In this document: one piece after another, positions 36,432 to 49,500 of the stretch
How positions within the stretch are numbered: position 1 is the first letter of the stretch
Layout: every line of letters starts with the position of its first letter
Origin: Atrichornis clamosus
Lineage: Eukaryota; Chordata; Aves; Passeriformes; Menuridae
DNA length: 64,000 bases
NCBI GenBank assembly: GCA_013400975.1
Contig: WBMZ01010282.1
Coordinates: 62,001-126,000 of the forward strand
Direction: 5' to 3'
Program-made: the position numbers and the translations under genes
Notes under the pieces: model-generated
The model's database searches: none
Seen by the model: the letters and a program-made list of their open reading frames with translations, nothing else
What the model was told of the DNA's origin: nothing

Positions 36432-37213
36432 TGTTTAATAAGTGTATTAAAATCCTAGTCAAACACTCTGCCTGTTCCCCCAAATGCGCCCAGGCCACAG
36501 GAAAACGGGAAGCCAGGATGTTTTGCTGGATTTAAACCAGGTAAACCAAAACCAGACTCACAATTCAGAGGATCAAACCCCACAGATTAAACTCTTCAAA
36601 GGTCGGAAAGTGTAAGAATCACCGAACTCACTAAACCAGACTTGCCAGTCACTTACTGTGTTTTATATTGATTGGATCATGAGCCTCAGGGACCACTGAT
36701 CCAGCGTTCAACACACAGAGCAGCTTCCAACTGCAAGTTCACTCAATTGAACAGGATTCTGGAAGGAAGGGAAGATGCCAGTTGGAAATATATCAGCCTT
36801 CACTGGCAGAATTTGAGCCACCCCAAACTTCCTCCCAGAGAGATCCAGATTGGATGCCTGCCTTACCCGTTACAGGTGTGACAGTTTCCGTATCTTGACT
36901 TGGAATTCCAAGCATCCTCTATGGCAAACATTGAAAATATACCACCTGTCTTCTAAACAGCAAAGGTTCTAGAGAAAGCAGTCATCTTCTCACTCAACAT
37001 TTGTTGATATTTGAGGAACTTATCAGTTATTTGCCTCAAATACTCAAAAATGCTGCAGTGATTCAGAAAGCCCAGTGGTGGGATCAAGGGCAACTCTAGA
37101 TATGTACCCACTACCACTGTGTCCATTACACAGCTGACAGCATTTATGATCATTGGCTAATTGAGAAAAAGTAAAATGCAGTTTTGTGGCTACTCTAAAG
37201 CACCAATGTCTTG

Positions 37214-37239
37214 ATTTTTTTTTCTTTTTTTTTTTTTTA
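37214..37239. repeat. Poly-T tract
   Basis: About 25 T bases are interrupted by one C. It is a low-complexity repeat and could be a relic of a minus-strand retroposon tail, but no retroposed body is visible beside it. Confidence 0.9.
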
Positions 37240-40200
37240 AGAAATGAAACATATTTCCACATTATGTTAATTCTAAAGTAAATTTCTACTTGCTCTGTGA
37301 AAATTGAAAGTCAAATGAAAGGGAACTAATCTGGGTATCTTACTGTGGGAGAACCTGCAGCGTGAACTCAACCAAGCTATTAGACACTGGAGAAACCACA
37401 TGGGAGGGAGCTGCAGGAAACGAAGCTTCATAAGTTCCACTGGCCACAGAATGACTCATTTCTTTCTTAGTTAGGATTAGCCCTTTTAGGAGCAAATGGA
37501 AAAGCTGTGAGAAACTCCAGCAGGTAACTAATTACACAATGCAAAATCAAACACAGCTCATCAGATATATTCTTTACCCCTCTTAGAGTATGAAAGTGTA
37601 TTGCAGTGCCAAAAAAATTTCAAGGAATCTCCACGTTTCCATATATTTTCCTGAAATTATTCCTTTTAAGATAATGTGGTAAGAACTGACGTTTTTGTGA
37701 AAATATTAATTGTTTTACTGAACTGCAAATGCCACTTGCACAGGGAGGGAAGGAAGCATGAGCCAGATGCAGAAAACTGCTCCATTTGCTGGCAGTGTAG
37801 CTATTTATATGTTGACAAACAGTTGTGCCAAGAGCAGATGGATATTTTCTAGGACTGAAGAACTGCTAATTGTTTGCTGCTGTTCTTCTCAAGTTCATGG
37901 GGGAAAGCCATTGGTGTTCTGCAGAGCAAGGCATGAAGAAACCAGTTCAAGCCACACATTTGGCAAAGTGGCCCAGCAGCTCCTCTGACGGCGTGGAGGA
38001 TGCCCTGAAGCAAGAAGATGTTCTGCCAGATGTCAGCTTAAAAAAATCCCAGCAAAGCACGGCCACGAGGAGCAGCACTTCCCAAACCTTCTGTGAGTCC
38101 TTCACCAAGCTGTGATAGTGCAGAGGTTTTCAGCACAGTCTGCCAAACATCCTGCGCCTGTAAAGGTTTTACAGAACAGTTTCGGCTGCCTGTGTCTCAC
38201 ACATGTTTGCATCTTGTGGAAATAGAAGTGTAGTTGTACTAGAATGCTGGAATGATATCTACTTCATCTGACAAGGAAAAGGCATCTTTCCATAAATCTG
38301 TGTGTGAGTTGCCTCACCTCTGCTTGTTCATATCTGAGGCTGAGGCGTGCACTGCCCACTTCCTGACAGATCGAATCACGTTAGAGGGAAGTAGGGAAAA
38401 TGTGAAGGCAGATAAAGAGCAGGAAATGTTTTGTTTTGGTTTTTTTTTTCCCAATTGAAGTGCTCTTATCCCACTTTGGTAAAAAAATTCACTATCATGT
38501 GTCTTGATTTTCTTCTATGTATCAGTACCATAGTACAATTTAGTTAGCTTAAAAAAGTCTCAAATCTGATTTATCTATGAGACACACTTCACAACACAAA
38601 CCAATTTTGCTGTAGTAATACCATGTCAATATTTCTTGACAGAAGACAAATGTTGTTATTATTTTGCCATTTCTTACCTTTGTAAAAGTTTAGAATTTTA
38701 TAAAATGACTCTTCTTTACATGTCAAAATGGTAAGTTGTTGGAAAGGAAAAAAAAATTGAAGCCATTCTTATATCTATCAACAGTGATGGATTCTACAGT
38801 CAGGTTAAAAATTATTCTGGCACAATATCGATGTTTAAAAAAATAAAAAGTAGACAATATTTTTAATGGATATGTACATTTTTCCTATCCGAACCGAATA
38901 AATAAAGCAGGAAAAAAAATACAAGAGCTATTTTTTATTGTGTTTTGTGGTATTATAAAGTATTTATCTCTATGCTGTCTGCTGGACATAATTGTGCAAT
39001 ATGTGCAGACATAGTTTCCTCTCCATAGTGGTGACCTCCAGAAAACGTAACCTCTCTTACCTTTGTATTCATCCTCTCCTCTCCCCTTCACTACTTGAAG
39101 AGCGACAAATATAAATTATCATCTCTGATTTACATTTAATGCAAGAGATTACCATTAAATATGACTAAAACTCTTGAAAGTAAAATATTTCAGGATTTTT
39201 CTCTGTCATTTAAAAAAAATAAATTAATGTTAATAAATATAATTTTGAGGAACCACATCTTGCACTTCCACATGGATCTCCCTCTTGTGCTGATGAATTC
39301 TTGTTTCTGTCTACAATTATATTTTGTGTTAACACAAAAGCTTAACAAGACATGCAGCAACCACTTATCTCTGCTTTAAACCAAGACAGAGAAAGAGGTC
39401 ACTTCCAGGATTTACCTTTGGAATTATCTGGGTGTATTTGGCACGGAGGGGAGCAGGCTTGCCCAGCTGATTCCAGATCTGCAGGGGGTGCAACATCTCA
39501 TCCAGCAAAGAGCAGGTGAGCTCGTGCAGATGGGGAAATACTTGTTTTTTGATCAAAAGTTAACCAGAGCATAGAGATGAGGGCCTCAGACTTTGTCCCG
39601 CAGAACCTCTGCGTGCTACTGCTCACCGTAAAGTGTCGCAGGAAACACAATTTATAATTTCATCCCCAGGCAAGCCAGGGCTTAAGGACAGGGTAAAGAA
39701 ACTGTGATGGCAACAGAGCACTTGGAGAGAGAAACCCAAACGACTTTGTCCACCAAGATATCCACCAGTGAATCAAAACGTTACTCTGTAATAAAACATT
39801 CTCGGTTCTCACCTTTCCCGAACATGTATGAATCAATTCCCTTACTTGTTAACTCAGGCAGGCTTCAAAGATATTCCTCCCCAAACCACGAGTGAGCAAG
39901 TTTACAGATTCCTGATGACGCCTGGCACTCAGATTTGATATTAAGCTGCAGAGGTGCTCAGCCAAGTTACCAGTGAGCTGAATGCAAAGATACGGCTTCA
40001 AATACGGATGTTGAATAACAAACACAAACATAAACAGCTCTGTGCTATCTGTTGTATTCTAATGAATTATGCAGACCAGCTTCAGGAAGCTTTGAGTTTG
40101 TGGAGCAGAAAGACCTCAAAGGCTGTTATGATCAAATTTAACCAAAGTTACAATATTTATATAAATATTCACACACTTTTTTACTTTTGCACTGTAGTGA

Positions 40201-41118
40201 TCCATTTTCAATTGTAAAAAATCAAAGCCAAGAAAACCACTGTACATTTCATTTCAAACTAAGGATCTCAGAATGAAAGCCGAAATAGTTTCACTTATCT
40301 AAGGACCAGCTGCACTGAAATCACTGAAATTACTGCTGTGTTTTTATTTATATTGCAACAGCTATATTGGCCTAAAACTGACACAAAGGGAGAATTAGGC
40401 CATATATTTATGCTCAGCACATTCTATGGCTCACTTTCTTGCTGATTATTTTGATATGCTTCCCAAATCCATGCTGTGTAAGTAGTTGTGGATGATTATT
40501 TTACATTGCAGCAGCTATATGAATGGCTTATCAATTCTTGTATAAAAGTAAACATAACCTGTATTCTGAACTTTAAGCCTTCATTTTGCCTTAATTCTAT
40601 GCATTATACAAGCAGAACACAAAAAAATACAACCTTAAAAATAAATCACCTGAACTTCAATCTGAAAGTTGTACAATAACCCAATCACCATACTTCAAAG
40701 AATTTAGAATTAATTTTTTTGGTTTGTTTCCCATCTTTATGTCCTTCCCAGCACTGGCACAATGTCCCACACAGCACATTGCATTCATTCTCAGGTATGA
40801 GCTGGGGATACAGCAGGGTCAGTGAAAAGCAGAGCATATTTCAGTGCATATTCCTGTAAAATTACCATGCTTCTCTCCTTCTTTATCTTCCACCAGAGAC
40901 GCTAAGCAGATGATTTTGCAAAGACTTATGGATTCATTAAGTTTGAACCATGCCACATGTTCCTCCAACTTCAACAGAATTGCTCACATACTGAATTTAA
41001 GCACATACTTAACTGTTTTCTCTATTAACTCTCCGAATTCTGTACTGAATTCATGAGCAGTTTGCCCTGCATTCTTGTAGGTTTTAAAGTCAACCAGAGA
41101 AATAAACCTTAATTTTTA

Positions 41119-41145
41119 TATAAAATAAAATAAAATAAATAAAAT
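41119..41145. repeat. TAAAA microsatellite
   Basis: Tandem ATAAA/TAAAA units lie in an AT-rich region. Confidence 0.9.
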
Positions 41146-42967
41146 CTGTCAAGATGGCTCATATGCTGCTTTAATACACAAAACATTTAACTTGATTAGA
41201 TTTTTTGGGAGGGGCAGTGGCAGCATGTATTGAACCCCAGTCTTTTCTTTATCTTTACAACTATTCTCCCATTCCATTCTGAAGCACATAGAGCCATGCT
41301 AGAAGAGAATTTTTCCCGGTATCTTGGGACTTTTAAAGGATGTCTAACGTCTATTTTCCAAAAACTTTTTATTTACCTACACACAAAAATGCTGCTTTTT
41401 CTATGAACACAACATGTTATTTGGAATCAATGCTAAGTGTTTTATTCCCTTTTTAGACCTCTGAAAAAAATCATGTAGAGAAATTAATTTGTACTGCAGC
41501 CTCTTTGATTGAAAGTAAAGATTTGTGCACAGCAAACTATATAGAAATTAAGCACATGCATTTTCCTGATACCTAATGATTTAAAGCCATTTTTGAGATA
41601 AGTATATGCCACATATGATCGTTTTCCTATTGTTATGATTCCTATCAATTTCTCCTCATAAAATAAAACCGTGATTTTCTATTTCCCTGTTCTATTTGCA
41701 AAATGCTTTTTGCAAAGCTAAGAAAAAAAGGTAATTAAATTTGCATCCTCAGAACAGAAATGTGGTTGTGCACCTGATTTGTTTCACCAGCAATCACGAA
41801 CTGCATTTACAAAATATAATTTTATTCCTCACCTTAAAAATTACCTACAATACAGACCTTCCCATGTATTTTTAGCATAGCAAACGAATGTATTTCTAAA
41901 TCCCCCAAGTTCATGTTCTTCACTCCCCTGCAATCTCAGCCTATTGCTACATAGGAACTGGTTCTGCCTGACACAGGGAGCAATTAATCCATACTGCCAA
42001 ACACAAGAGGAATGTAATGCTTTTTCAAATATCAAATCAGTCCAATTTCATTTAGACTTAAATGATTTTTCTGGTCCCTCTTCATGTAGATACCTCTGCA
42101 GTCAATTAGCATTGTCACTTTTAATCTGTAATACTCAGATACTGGTCATTTCCCATTAGAGCCTTATTAAATAGATTCTTATGGTCAGATAGAACCTTCT
42201 GCAGTGTAATATCTGAGGAGAGAAAACTGACAGCCATTATGCAGCTGGCATTTACAAAAGGTTAGATACTGCAGGTAGCCTTAATCACAAGTTACACTGC
42301 ATGCCAGTGAACTACCTCACCGCTTTACAATTCCACCTAAACAGCCACATTTCCCACCCAAACACTCTTAGACTACTACTCGGTTAAACATAACCACCTG
42401 GATGCTTCCTAATTAAAATGTTCTTATGCTTTACAGCATCAGACTTTACATCAGACTTTCATGTTAGACAGAGAAACCTGTTCAGGAGCTTTGCAGCTCC
42501 AGAGGTTTTTGCTCCCTGTAAAACCACATTCCCCTGAGCTGTGGACACGTGTTCTCGGCCTGATCCCTCCGTGCTGCCCCAGTTGCTCGGTGAGAACCTG
42601 TCATTACTGGGGCTGCCCACGCTGAGTGATGCATTTGGGGGAATCCCAGGGGCAGCTCAGCCAGGAGGCTGAAGGGGGACAACTTCTGCCACCAAGAGCC
42701 ATTACAAGCAGCTGCTCAGAGGCTTCAGATGTGCTGTTCTGGCACGGCATGAAGCTCAAATTTCAGAATTTCTCAGAGTGATCTTTTCTGTACACAAAGA
42801 TGACAGCACAAGAGTCCAGCTTAACTGGGCTTTGCCAGCAAGGAGCCATCTCTGCCTTGTTGAAAGACCCCCAATGCACTCTAACCCAAGCAGAAGACAA
42901 GGATTGGGGCTTTTTTTAAATGAAATTTTGATATTTGATGAGAGCTTTTTGTGACAGATGATTTCTT

Positions 42968-43000
<33 letters not shown>
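42968..43000. repeat. AAAAC pentanucleotide microsatellite
   Basis: Tandem AAAAC units (about four) are flanked by longer A runs and end in CCCAAACC. Confidence 0.92.
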
Positions 43001-45734
43001 AAACCTGTAAAGCAGCCAAGAACTTTGAGCATTAAGGAGCCCAAAGGAAATGATGGGTTGGCTGGGACGTAGGTGAATACAGAAATCAATGTTTCTGTCA
43101 CATGGCCTTAAATAGCGACAGTTAAACCAGGATGCAGGGAAACAGGTGATAAACTGATTTGTTTATTTGCTGCCCTTCCAATAGAAACCCACCGACTTCC
43201 TGAACAACAGGGCTGATCTGAGTGACCAAAGTGCTTGAATCACTACTGGCTTGATGGTATGAGATCAGGGCAAAGATTTCCACACAGCAATCCAGATATC
43301 ATCAGCAACGCTTGAGCCATGTCCTAGGGGTATGAGCAAACATCTACTCCCTGTTTTGTTGTGGTGCTCATGATTGTGATGGCAAATGTAGAAAGGATGG
43401 CTTAGCAGCAGGGATAGGGAGGCTACAGTTGGGCTGTGGTTTGTGGTGGGTCTTTGAAACTTGCTTAGTACATTGACATCATGTCTAAACCCGTGGCAAA
43501 ATGAGAACTGACCGTCGATCTTTATGTTCTGCTTCCTAGACTTTCCTCCCACTGCAACTCTAGAAAATTCATAATTTATGCAAAAGCTAACTCACTATTA
43601 ATTAGTTACCGCCAGTCACTGCATTCTCACATCAGATATTTTCAATATGCAACTTTATCAAAATATCTGTTTCATCCTGAGCAGTGCATGTGCAGTTTTT
43701 TTCCCTGCTCAGATTTGTTTAAGTGATTGCCTGCCTGATCAATCCTACTGATTGTTTATCTCTGGTGGCACAACAGCACGCACGGAGCTGAGTTGCAAAC
43801 TGACAGGCATCTCACTGCTCGGAATAATTCAATGCCTCATTAAGAAAGAGAATTAGATGTGGCTTCGGAGATTAGTGCCAAGAGAGTTTTGCCATTTTAC
43901 ATTCTTGTAGATGCAAACTGTAGGGACAGGGAGCGTTGATCAGCAGGATGTGAATCAGAAGGCTCCACAGAGGTCAATGTGAGCAAGTCTTTGTGGGCTT
44001 TCTCCCGAGCCACAGGAAGATGTGTGGGTTTGTTTGTTGCTGAAATCCCTTCCAAAGTGCTCCTGTTTACACAGTAATAAGGTGACCCAGGAGGGAAAAA
44101 ATGGAATAAGAGCCGAAAGCTCAGCATTAATGCTGCTCCTCGTGCTTACACATCAGAATAATTTCCGTCAAACCTTGAGACATCATAACACCTATAATGC
44201 AATGCTGTTTGCTATAGTCTAACTTCTGTACGCTTTACAGATAAGTAAAATATACTTGAATTCTGGAAAATTCTTCCGTTATCTTCCTCTCTGTCATGTG
44301 TTTTTCCTATAGCTTCCTATCAGGGAAGAATAATAGTAGTTCATTGGCACACTGAAAAGGATTTGAACGTTCACTTTTTGAGGCTATCAGGGAAAATTTT
44401 ATGAGGAAATATTTTCCCTGAATCCTTTTCAAGTGTCTGCTTGGACCTTGATCCGAAAGCTAGAAAGATGTTTAACATCCTACCAGCTCTCCTTGCTGGA
44501 CAGACATGGGGTTATGCCAAGGATGGAGTTATACTAAAGATTACACTAAAGCAGCCTGACTTTTCTGCCACAAGTCTCTGGGAGGGACCTCCCTCTATTA
44601 GTCTGTCTGCAAACACAGGACTTGAGGACACAGAAGGGCTGAGCAGCCCAACTCCCTCCTTGCAGAGCTGGTGGGCAGCAGCCAGTCACAAAAACTGTTC
44701 AGCACTACTCGTTATTAAAGCTCCTTGGGGCAGGGAAAGGCCGCTCGTGCTGCCCTGCACGACAAACCAGGATTGCTGCTCTGCTGTAGGAGAGAAAAAG
44801 GACAATCTCTGGGCAACTCCCTCCAGCCCACACGTTCATGATAACCAGAAAGCATCTCTTTGTGCACAAGTAATACAAATATTACACAGCTCACTACAGG
44901 GAATGAGAACGAGAGACCAAGCTCTAATGCTCATTAACAAATAACCACTGTTTCATTAAGCTGAGCAGTGAGGACTGTGCAGAATGGAAAACCACAGTGA
45001 TTTAATATAGATTTCTAGTTGGAACGTTATGACACCTGTAGAATACTTTACTAAATTACTGATGTCAGTTGTATTTCTCTCCGAGACTAGGGAAATAGGT
45101 TATTGGCACAATAAAACATCTAGAGGCATTTAAAATGTCAGTCTAATAGCAAGAATCAGTAAGGCTTTTAATTACCTTCTGTGCCATTTTTTTAATTGCT
45201 TCAGTGGCTGCAGTGCTTAGTGAATTCCTGACAGAGCAGCTGCAACTGACTTAATTTAAAACATTTCTTAAGCTCTTGGAGGAAGTATTAAGAAGCACAA
45301 CAGAAATCCAGGCAACTATGTAGGATATTTTATGTGGTGCATATGAGGAAAACTTTGTTTGAAACACGGGCAAGAATGTTTTGAAGAGCTTGAATGGCAT
45401 CATGTTAGCATTCCCATGGTCTGGGTAGAAGATGGTGTTGCCTGGCTTTTGTAGGAGCTGTGTTTTGGCAATTCAGTTTATAGAAAGCAAAACCTATCCC
45501 TTGTGTCCCTGGCAGCTGCAGGGGAAAGAGCAGAGGCTCAAGAGAAAGGCTGAGTGCCAGAAAAAGTACCAGGGCCCTGGTACTTCACACAGAACTTAGC
45601 TTTATCTTGCAGAGGCATTTGCAGCTCTTGAGATAGAACTCTGAATTTTTCTTCAAGAGAGAAAGTTATTCTATTAACAGGGAAGAAAACATTGGAAATT
45701 TTTTCCCTAATAGAGCTTAATTTACAGATCACTG

Positions 45735-46500
45735 GTGCACCCCACCCAAGGATTATACACAGTGATCACAGAGGTGGACTTGAAGAACACCAAATATCCA
45801 AGTGAGCTCACTTTATTTTCCAGAAGAGACAAGAAATGGCCACTCAAAGTGGAAATGCTGCCTGAACCACAAGCACCTCAGCTGCAGTTATGCGTGTCCG
45901 CGGTGTGGAAGTGGCACATGGGGAACGTCATTTCTCTCTGCCCACAGACACAAGGCCATGCCCAGCCAACCCTTTGGCAGCAGATGCAGGGTTGGACTGT
46001 CCTTGCACAGCCTGGGGTGGGCCCTTGCCACGCAGCCCACAAACACCTCCTCGCGTCCCACCCCTCCCGGCACCACCAGGGCACTGTCCCCTGCCAGCCT
46101 GCAGAGGCTCAGGCTCCCCCAGACCCACGTGCCACTTCCAGTGAAGGCTCCCGACCTCACCCTCCCCAGCCTTGGACAAGCAGCCTGGCTCGGGGAGCTG
46201 GGCACCACTGTCCCAAACGCCTCACTGCCACCGGCCCCAGAGCACCAGGAGCGGAGAGGTCTGGATGTCGGCCCGGTGCTGTTGCAGTTTCCCGGCAGAG
46301 GGAGGCTGGGACTGGGAAAATCACAGCAGAGCTTCAACCTATGGCTCTCCGGCAGGGCAAAACCATATGCTTTCAGGTTTATTTCATACTGCACTGCACT
46401 CTGCTAATAAAATGGACTTTTAATCCATTTGAAAATCCACACGGGGCACAGATCCATCTTGCAAACCTCTCTTTCCCTCCTGGGGTTTATCTCGATTAGG
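45735..46500. other. GC-rich patch with long chance open frames
   Basis: From about 45840 to 46330 the sequence is much richer in GC than its surroundings. A 254-codon ATG frame (45735-46499, plus) is the longest in the window. However, a 201-codon plus frame in another phase and a 168-codon minus frame cover the same bases. The product would be rich in Pro, Ala, His and Gln without any motif, signal peptide or domain I recognise. Long frames in several phases at once are the mark of stop-poor GC-rich DNA. Some CpG sites remain, but by eye the patch falls short of a clear CpG island. Confidence 0.55.
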
Positions 46501-49500
46501 TTGTAAAAGACATCATTGAAAAGGATTAGCTAACACCTCCTAGCATTGTTTCAAAGGGTGTTTCTACCCTACAAAAGCACAGCAGTATCAGATTCTGGCT
46601 AGAACACAGTTAAAGGAAACTTTTTTCCTAATAACACTGCAGAGAACATTTTCTACTCCAGCACATGCAAGAAGGTGAGGACCTCAGCCACACAACTGGT
46701 ACACAACATAAGAATACCTTGTATGCTTCAATAAATGTAGTCAGGACAAGTTCTCAGAGACATGATGATTGCGAGGACACATCATGGAAACAGGAAAGAA
46801 GGAAATATTGCCTAATCCAACACACTTATTCTGGTGGACATTTAGAGTCATAAAAAAAGACTATGCATCAAAAATTACTGGACTTCTTGTTGTCAATTCC
46901 AAGTGGAAATAGCTTTTCTATCTATTAATTTTGTCTTACATTGAAACTGGGAGGAAAACAAAGACACTAGGTAGAAATGTACTGGCAACCTTTCTAAACG
47001 GAGGTTTTAGTTAAATATACACAGTAGTCCTTAGAGTGAATATTTAATAGCAATTTTGAAGGTCAGCTATAGTCTGTAAACAGTTTATAAATTACACTGA
47101 AAAATTCTTTTGATGAGTCCTTGCAATAAATCCTTTTTGTGTAAACTACAACATATTCTACTGGGCCCTTTCTAATTTCATTCATACTCACATAAATCAA
47201 CAGAAAATCCAGGGAAGTCAATGGAGTTACACTGAAAACAGTAAAAAAATTTAATTTGCTTTTTCTAAGAAGTGTAAATTCACTGCATCAGTTTTTCAGT
47301 AGTAGTATAGTTTTAGGACAACCTGTGTTGGTGACAAAATCCACTAGAAGATCTTATGCTCCAGTAGTCTAAAATTCATGTTTACCAAATTCTTATCATA
47401 GTTTAAAATAAGGTATGTGTGTGTGTCAGATTTTACAGAGGAACTGGGTAAGCGTCTTTAACTTAAAGTGAGATGGTTTGATTTAAAGAGGATTTTATTG
47501 TTATTTTAACTCAGAACATAGCAAACAGGTTTCAGTTTATGACTATCTGATAGGGCAGATTTTATTCTGCCAAGCACACCATGATGTCTTCTTTGTTTGA
47601 ATATAAAGAGATTGCCTATTGTTAGATGTGCATAGAGGCAAAGAAAAGCCAATATCATGCTCTACGTACACAAAATGCTTCATTGTCATCAGAACTCAGA
47701 AAGCCTGGCCATGTGTGCATTTTTATTTTGGATTTTCTCCAGAAGTCTTCTTGTAACTGGGGTGGAGGTATGATGCAGTGCAAGCCTTACAATACCCTAT
47801 AGACCAGTGTCTTTCCAGAGTGAGTGGCTCTCCCTTCTTTTCTTACCCACCTATTTTCACAAAGGAGCAATCACTGATTCCTTTGTCAGCTTCGGTAGGA
47901 CAACATGTTCCAAACCTGCTAGCAGGCGTGCACTGAACTGTAGGACTGCACCAGGCTTTTTTCTTTCCAGAGGATTAAACTAAAATATCATTGTCTAGGA
48001 GCAGGCACATGACAAACCGCCGAGGTGCAAGTCTAAGGAAACACGCACTTCCAGCACAGTGACATCCGAGCCTGTCGCACAGCTGGACCACCCCGAGTTC
48101 TCACCCAGGCTGTCCTCAAACAGTAAAGCAAACCAGGCACCAGCTTTACTCCTTTTAAATCACAAACATTCCGGGTTCTTGCTTGCAGTTCCATTTTTAT
48201 CAAAACTTGCTGCAGTTTAGGTGAGAAAAAGAGTTTGGCAAGTCACTCCCCAAGATTAAACACTCCTGTTAGCACCTCTTGATTCTATGCGGAATTCAAA
48301 TAAACAAGAACAATAGGCAGCAAAATCAAGTCAGCAAGGTACATGAGAAGAAGTAGAAGAGGACAGCAACACCTTTACAATAATAACTAACATTTAATAT
48401 GATAATTTTGTTTATGTTGTGTTGTAAAAGGATCCCTAGGCTCTTTAATAAAGGTCCTGTTTCTCCCAGATGTATGGTGTGTTGTTTTCCTCAGGGGTTC
48501 TCCCTCATGTCAGGAAAAAAAATGTGAAAAACCACTTAATATTTAAGTACTGTGCTATAAATTTATATGGTAAGAGTTCCAGAGGACCCTTCAAAGTAGG
48601 ATAGGCTGGAATAATTTTTCATAGTTAAATTCTGAAACTCATTCAAACACCATAAGCAGTGTACTGGAAGGCTACCTTTTCTATCTGTTATCACTATTTT
48701 CATTCATCTATCAATTTTTATTCATTACTAGGTTCATATTATAGAATTTTATTGGATCATTGACTAATGTTTTCTATTTTTCTGCTTCTGATTAATGTGT
48801 TTATTGATGCAAAACCAAACAGATATTACTTTTGGGAAAAAACAGCAATACACAGAATTGAGCTTTAATGGTGGTTTCTTTACCAAAGTGTCTAAAAATA
48901 AAGAATTAAAATATCTGCTTCCATTCATCATTTCACCTACACAAGTTCCAGTATCCTATTACATGAAAGAGGTTTTGCACTTGAGACAAAGGTTTAATTA
49001 TCAGGCTGCTGCTAGAATTGTGATCTATTCTCAGGTAGCTGTATTACACATGATCTCCTATCAGCATTTCAATGTTTTAATTTTAACCAATGAGACACTT
49101 CATTTTACATTTCCAGAACCTTGTTAAATACACTGAACAACAACAAATTTTTTATTGATCTTAATGGAGGTGTTCAATGTTAACTTCATTTCACTCTGAC
49201 ATCCATTTCAATTCCTTTTTTTCCTTGCAGTATTTAGTTTGGCATAGGACAATACAGTTCATTGAGGCTCTAATATGTTTAATTATGCTCAGTGGAAACG
49301 TGTTTAAAATTCATTCCTGTTCTAACAGATGTATATAAGCCAAATGCTTCCATAAAAAGAAAACTGGAGACTCTACAAATTTCAGTTCATTCCATGCAGC
49401 AGGAAGGAAGGGTAATCTCTTTCCCATCTGCATATTTTGATGAGCTATTTTAGTCCACGAGTTCTTAAATCTGAGGTTATAACTTCAAAAAGACAAACTC

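Larger units (their letters stand above)
36432..45734. other. AT-rich single-copy non-coding DNA
   Basis: No gene or interspersed repeat is recognised. The stretches 38460-39400 and 40100-41900 are very AT-rich with almost no open frames. Simple repeats occur at 37214-37239, 41119-41145 and 42968-43000. An open frame of 167 codons at 44441-44944 (plus) starts with TTG, not ATG, and resembles nothing known. I take it as chance. Confidence 0.5.

Noticed and set aside
44441..44944. 167-codon open frame on the plus strand
   Set aside because: It begins with TTG, the first ATG is several codons in, and no domain or family resemblance is seen. Chance is the simplest reading.
45880..46330. CpG island / promoter
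   Set aside because: GC is high but CpG pairs look too sparse by eye, and there is no TATA or initiator context or adjoining gene.
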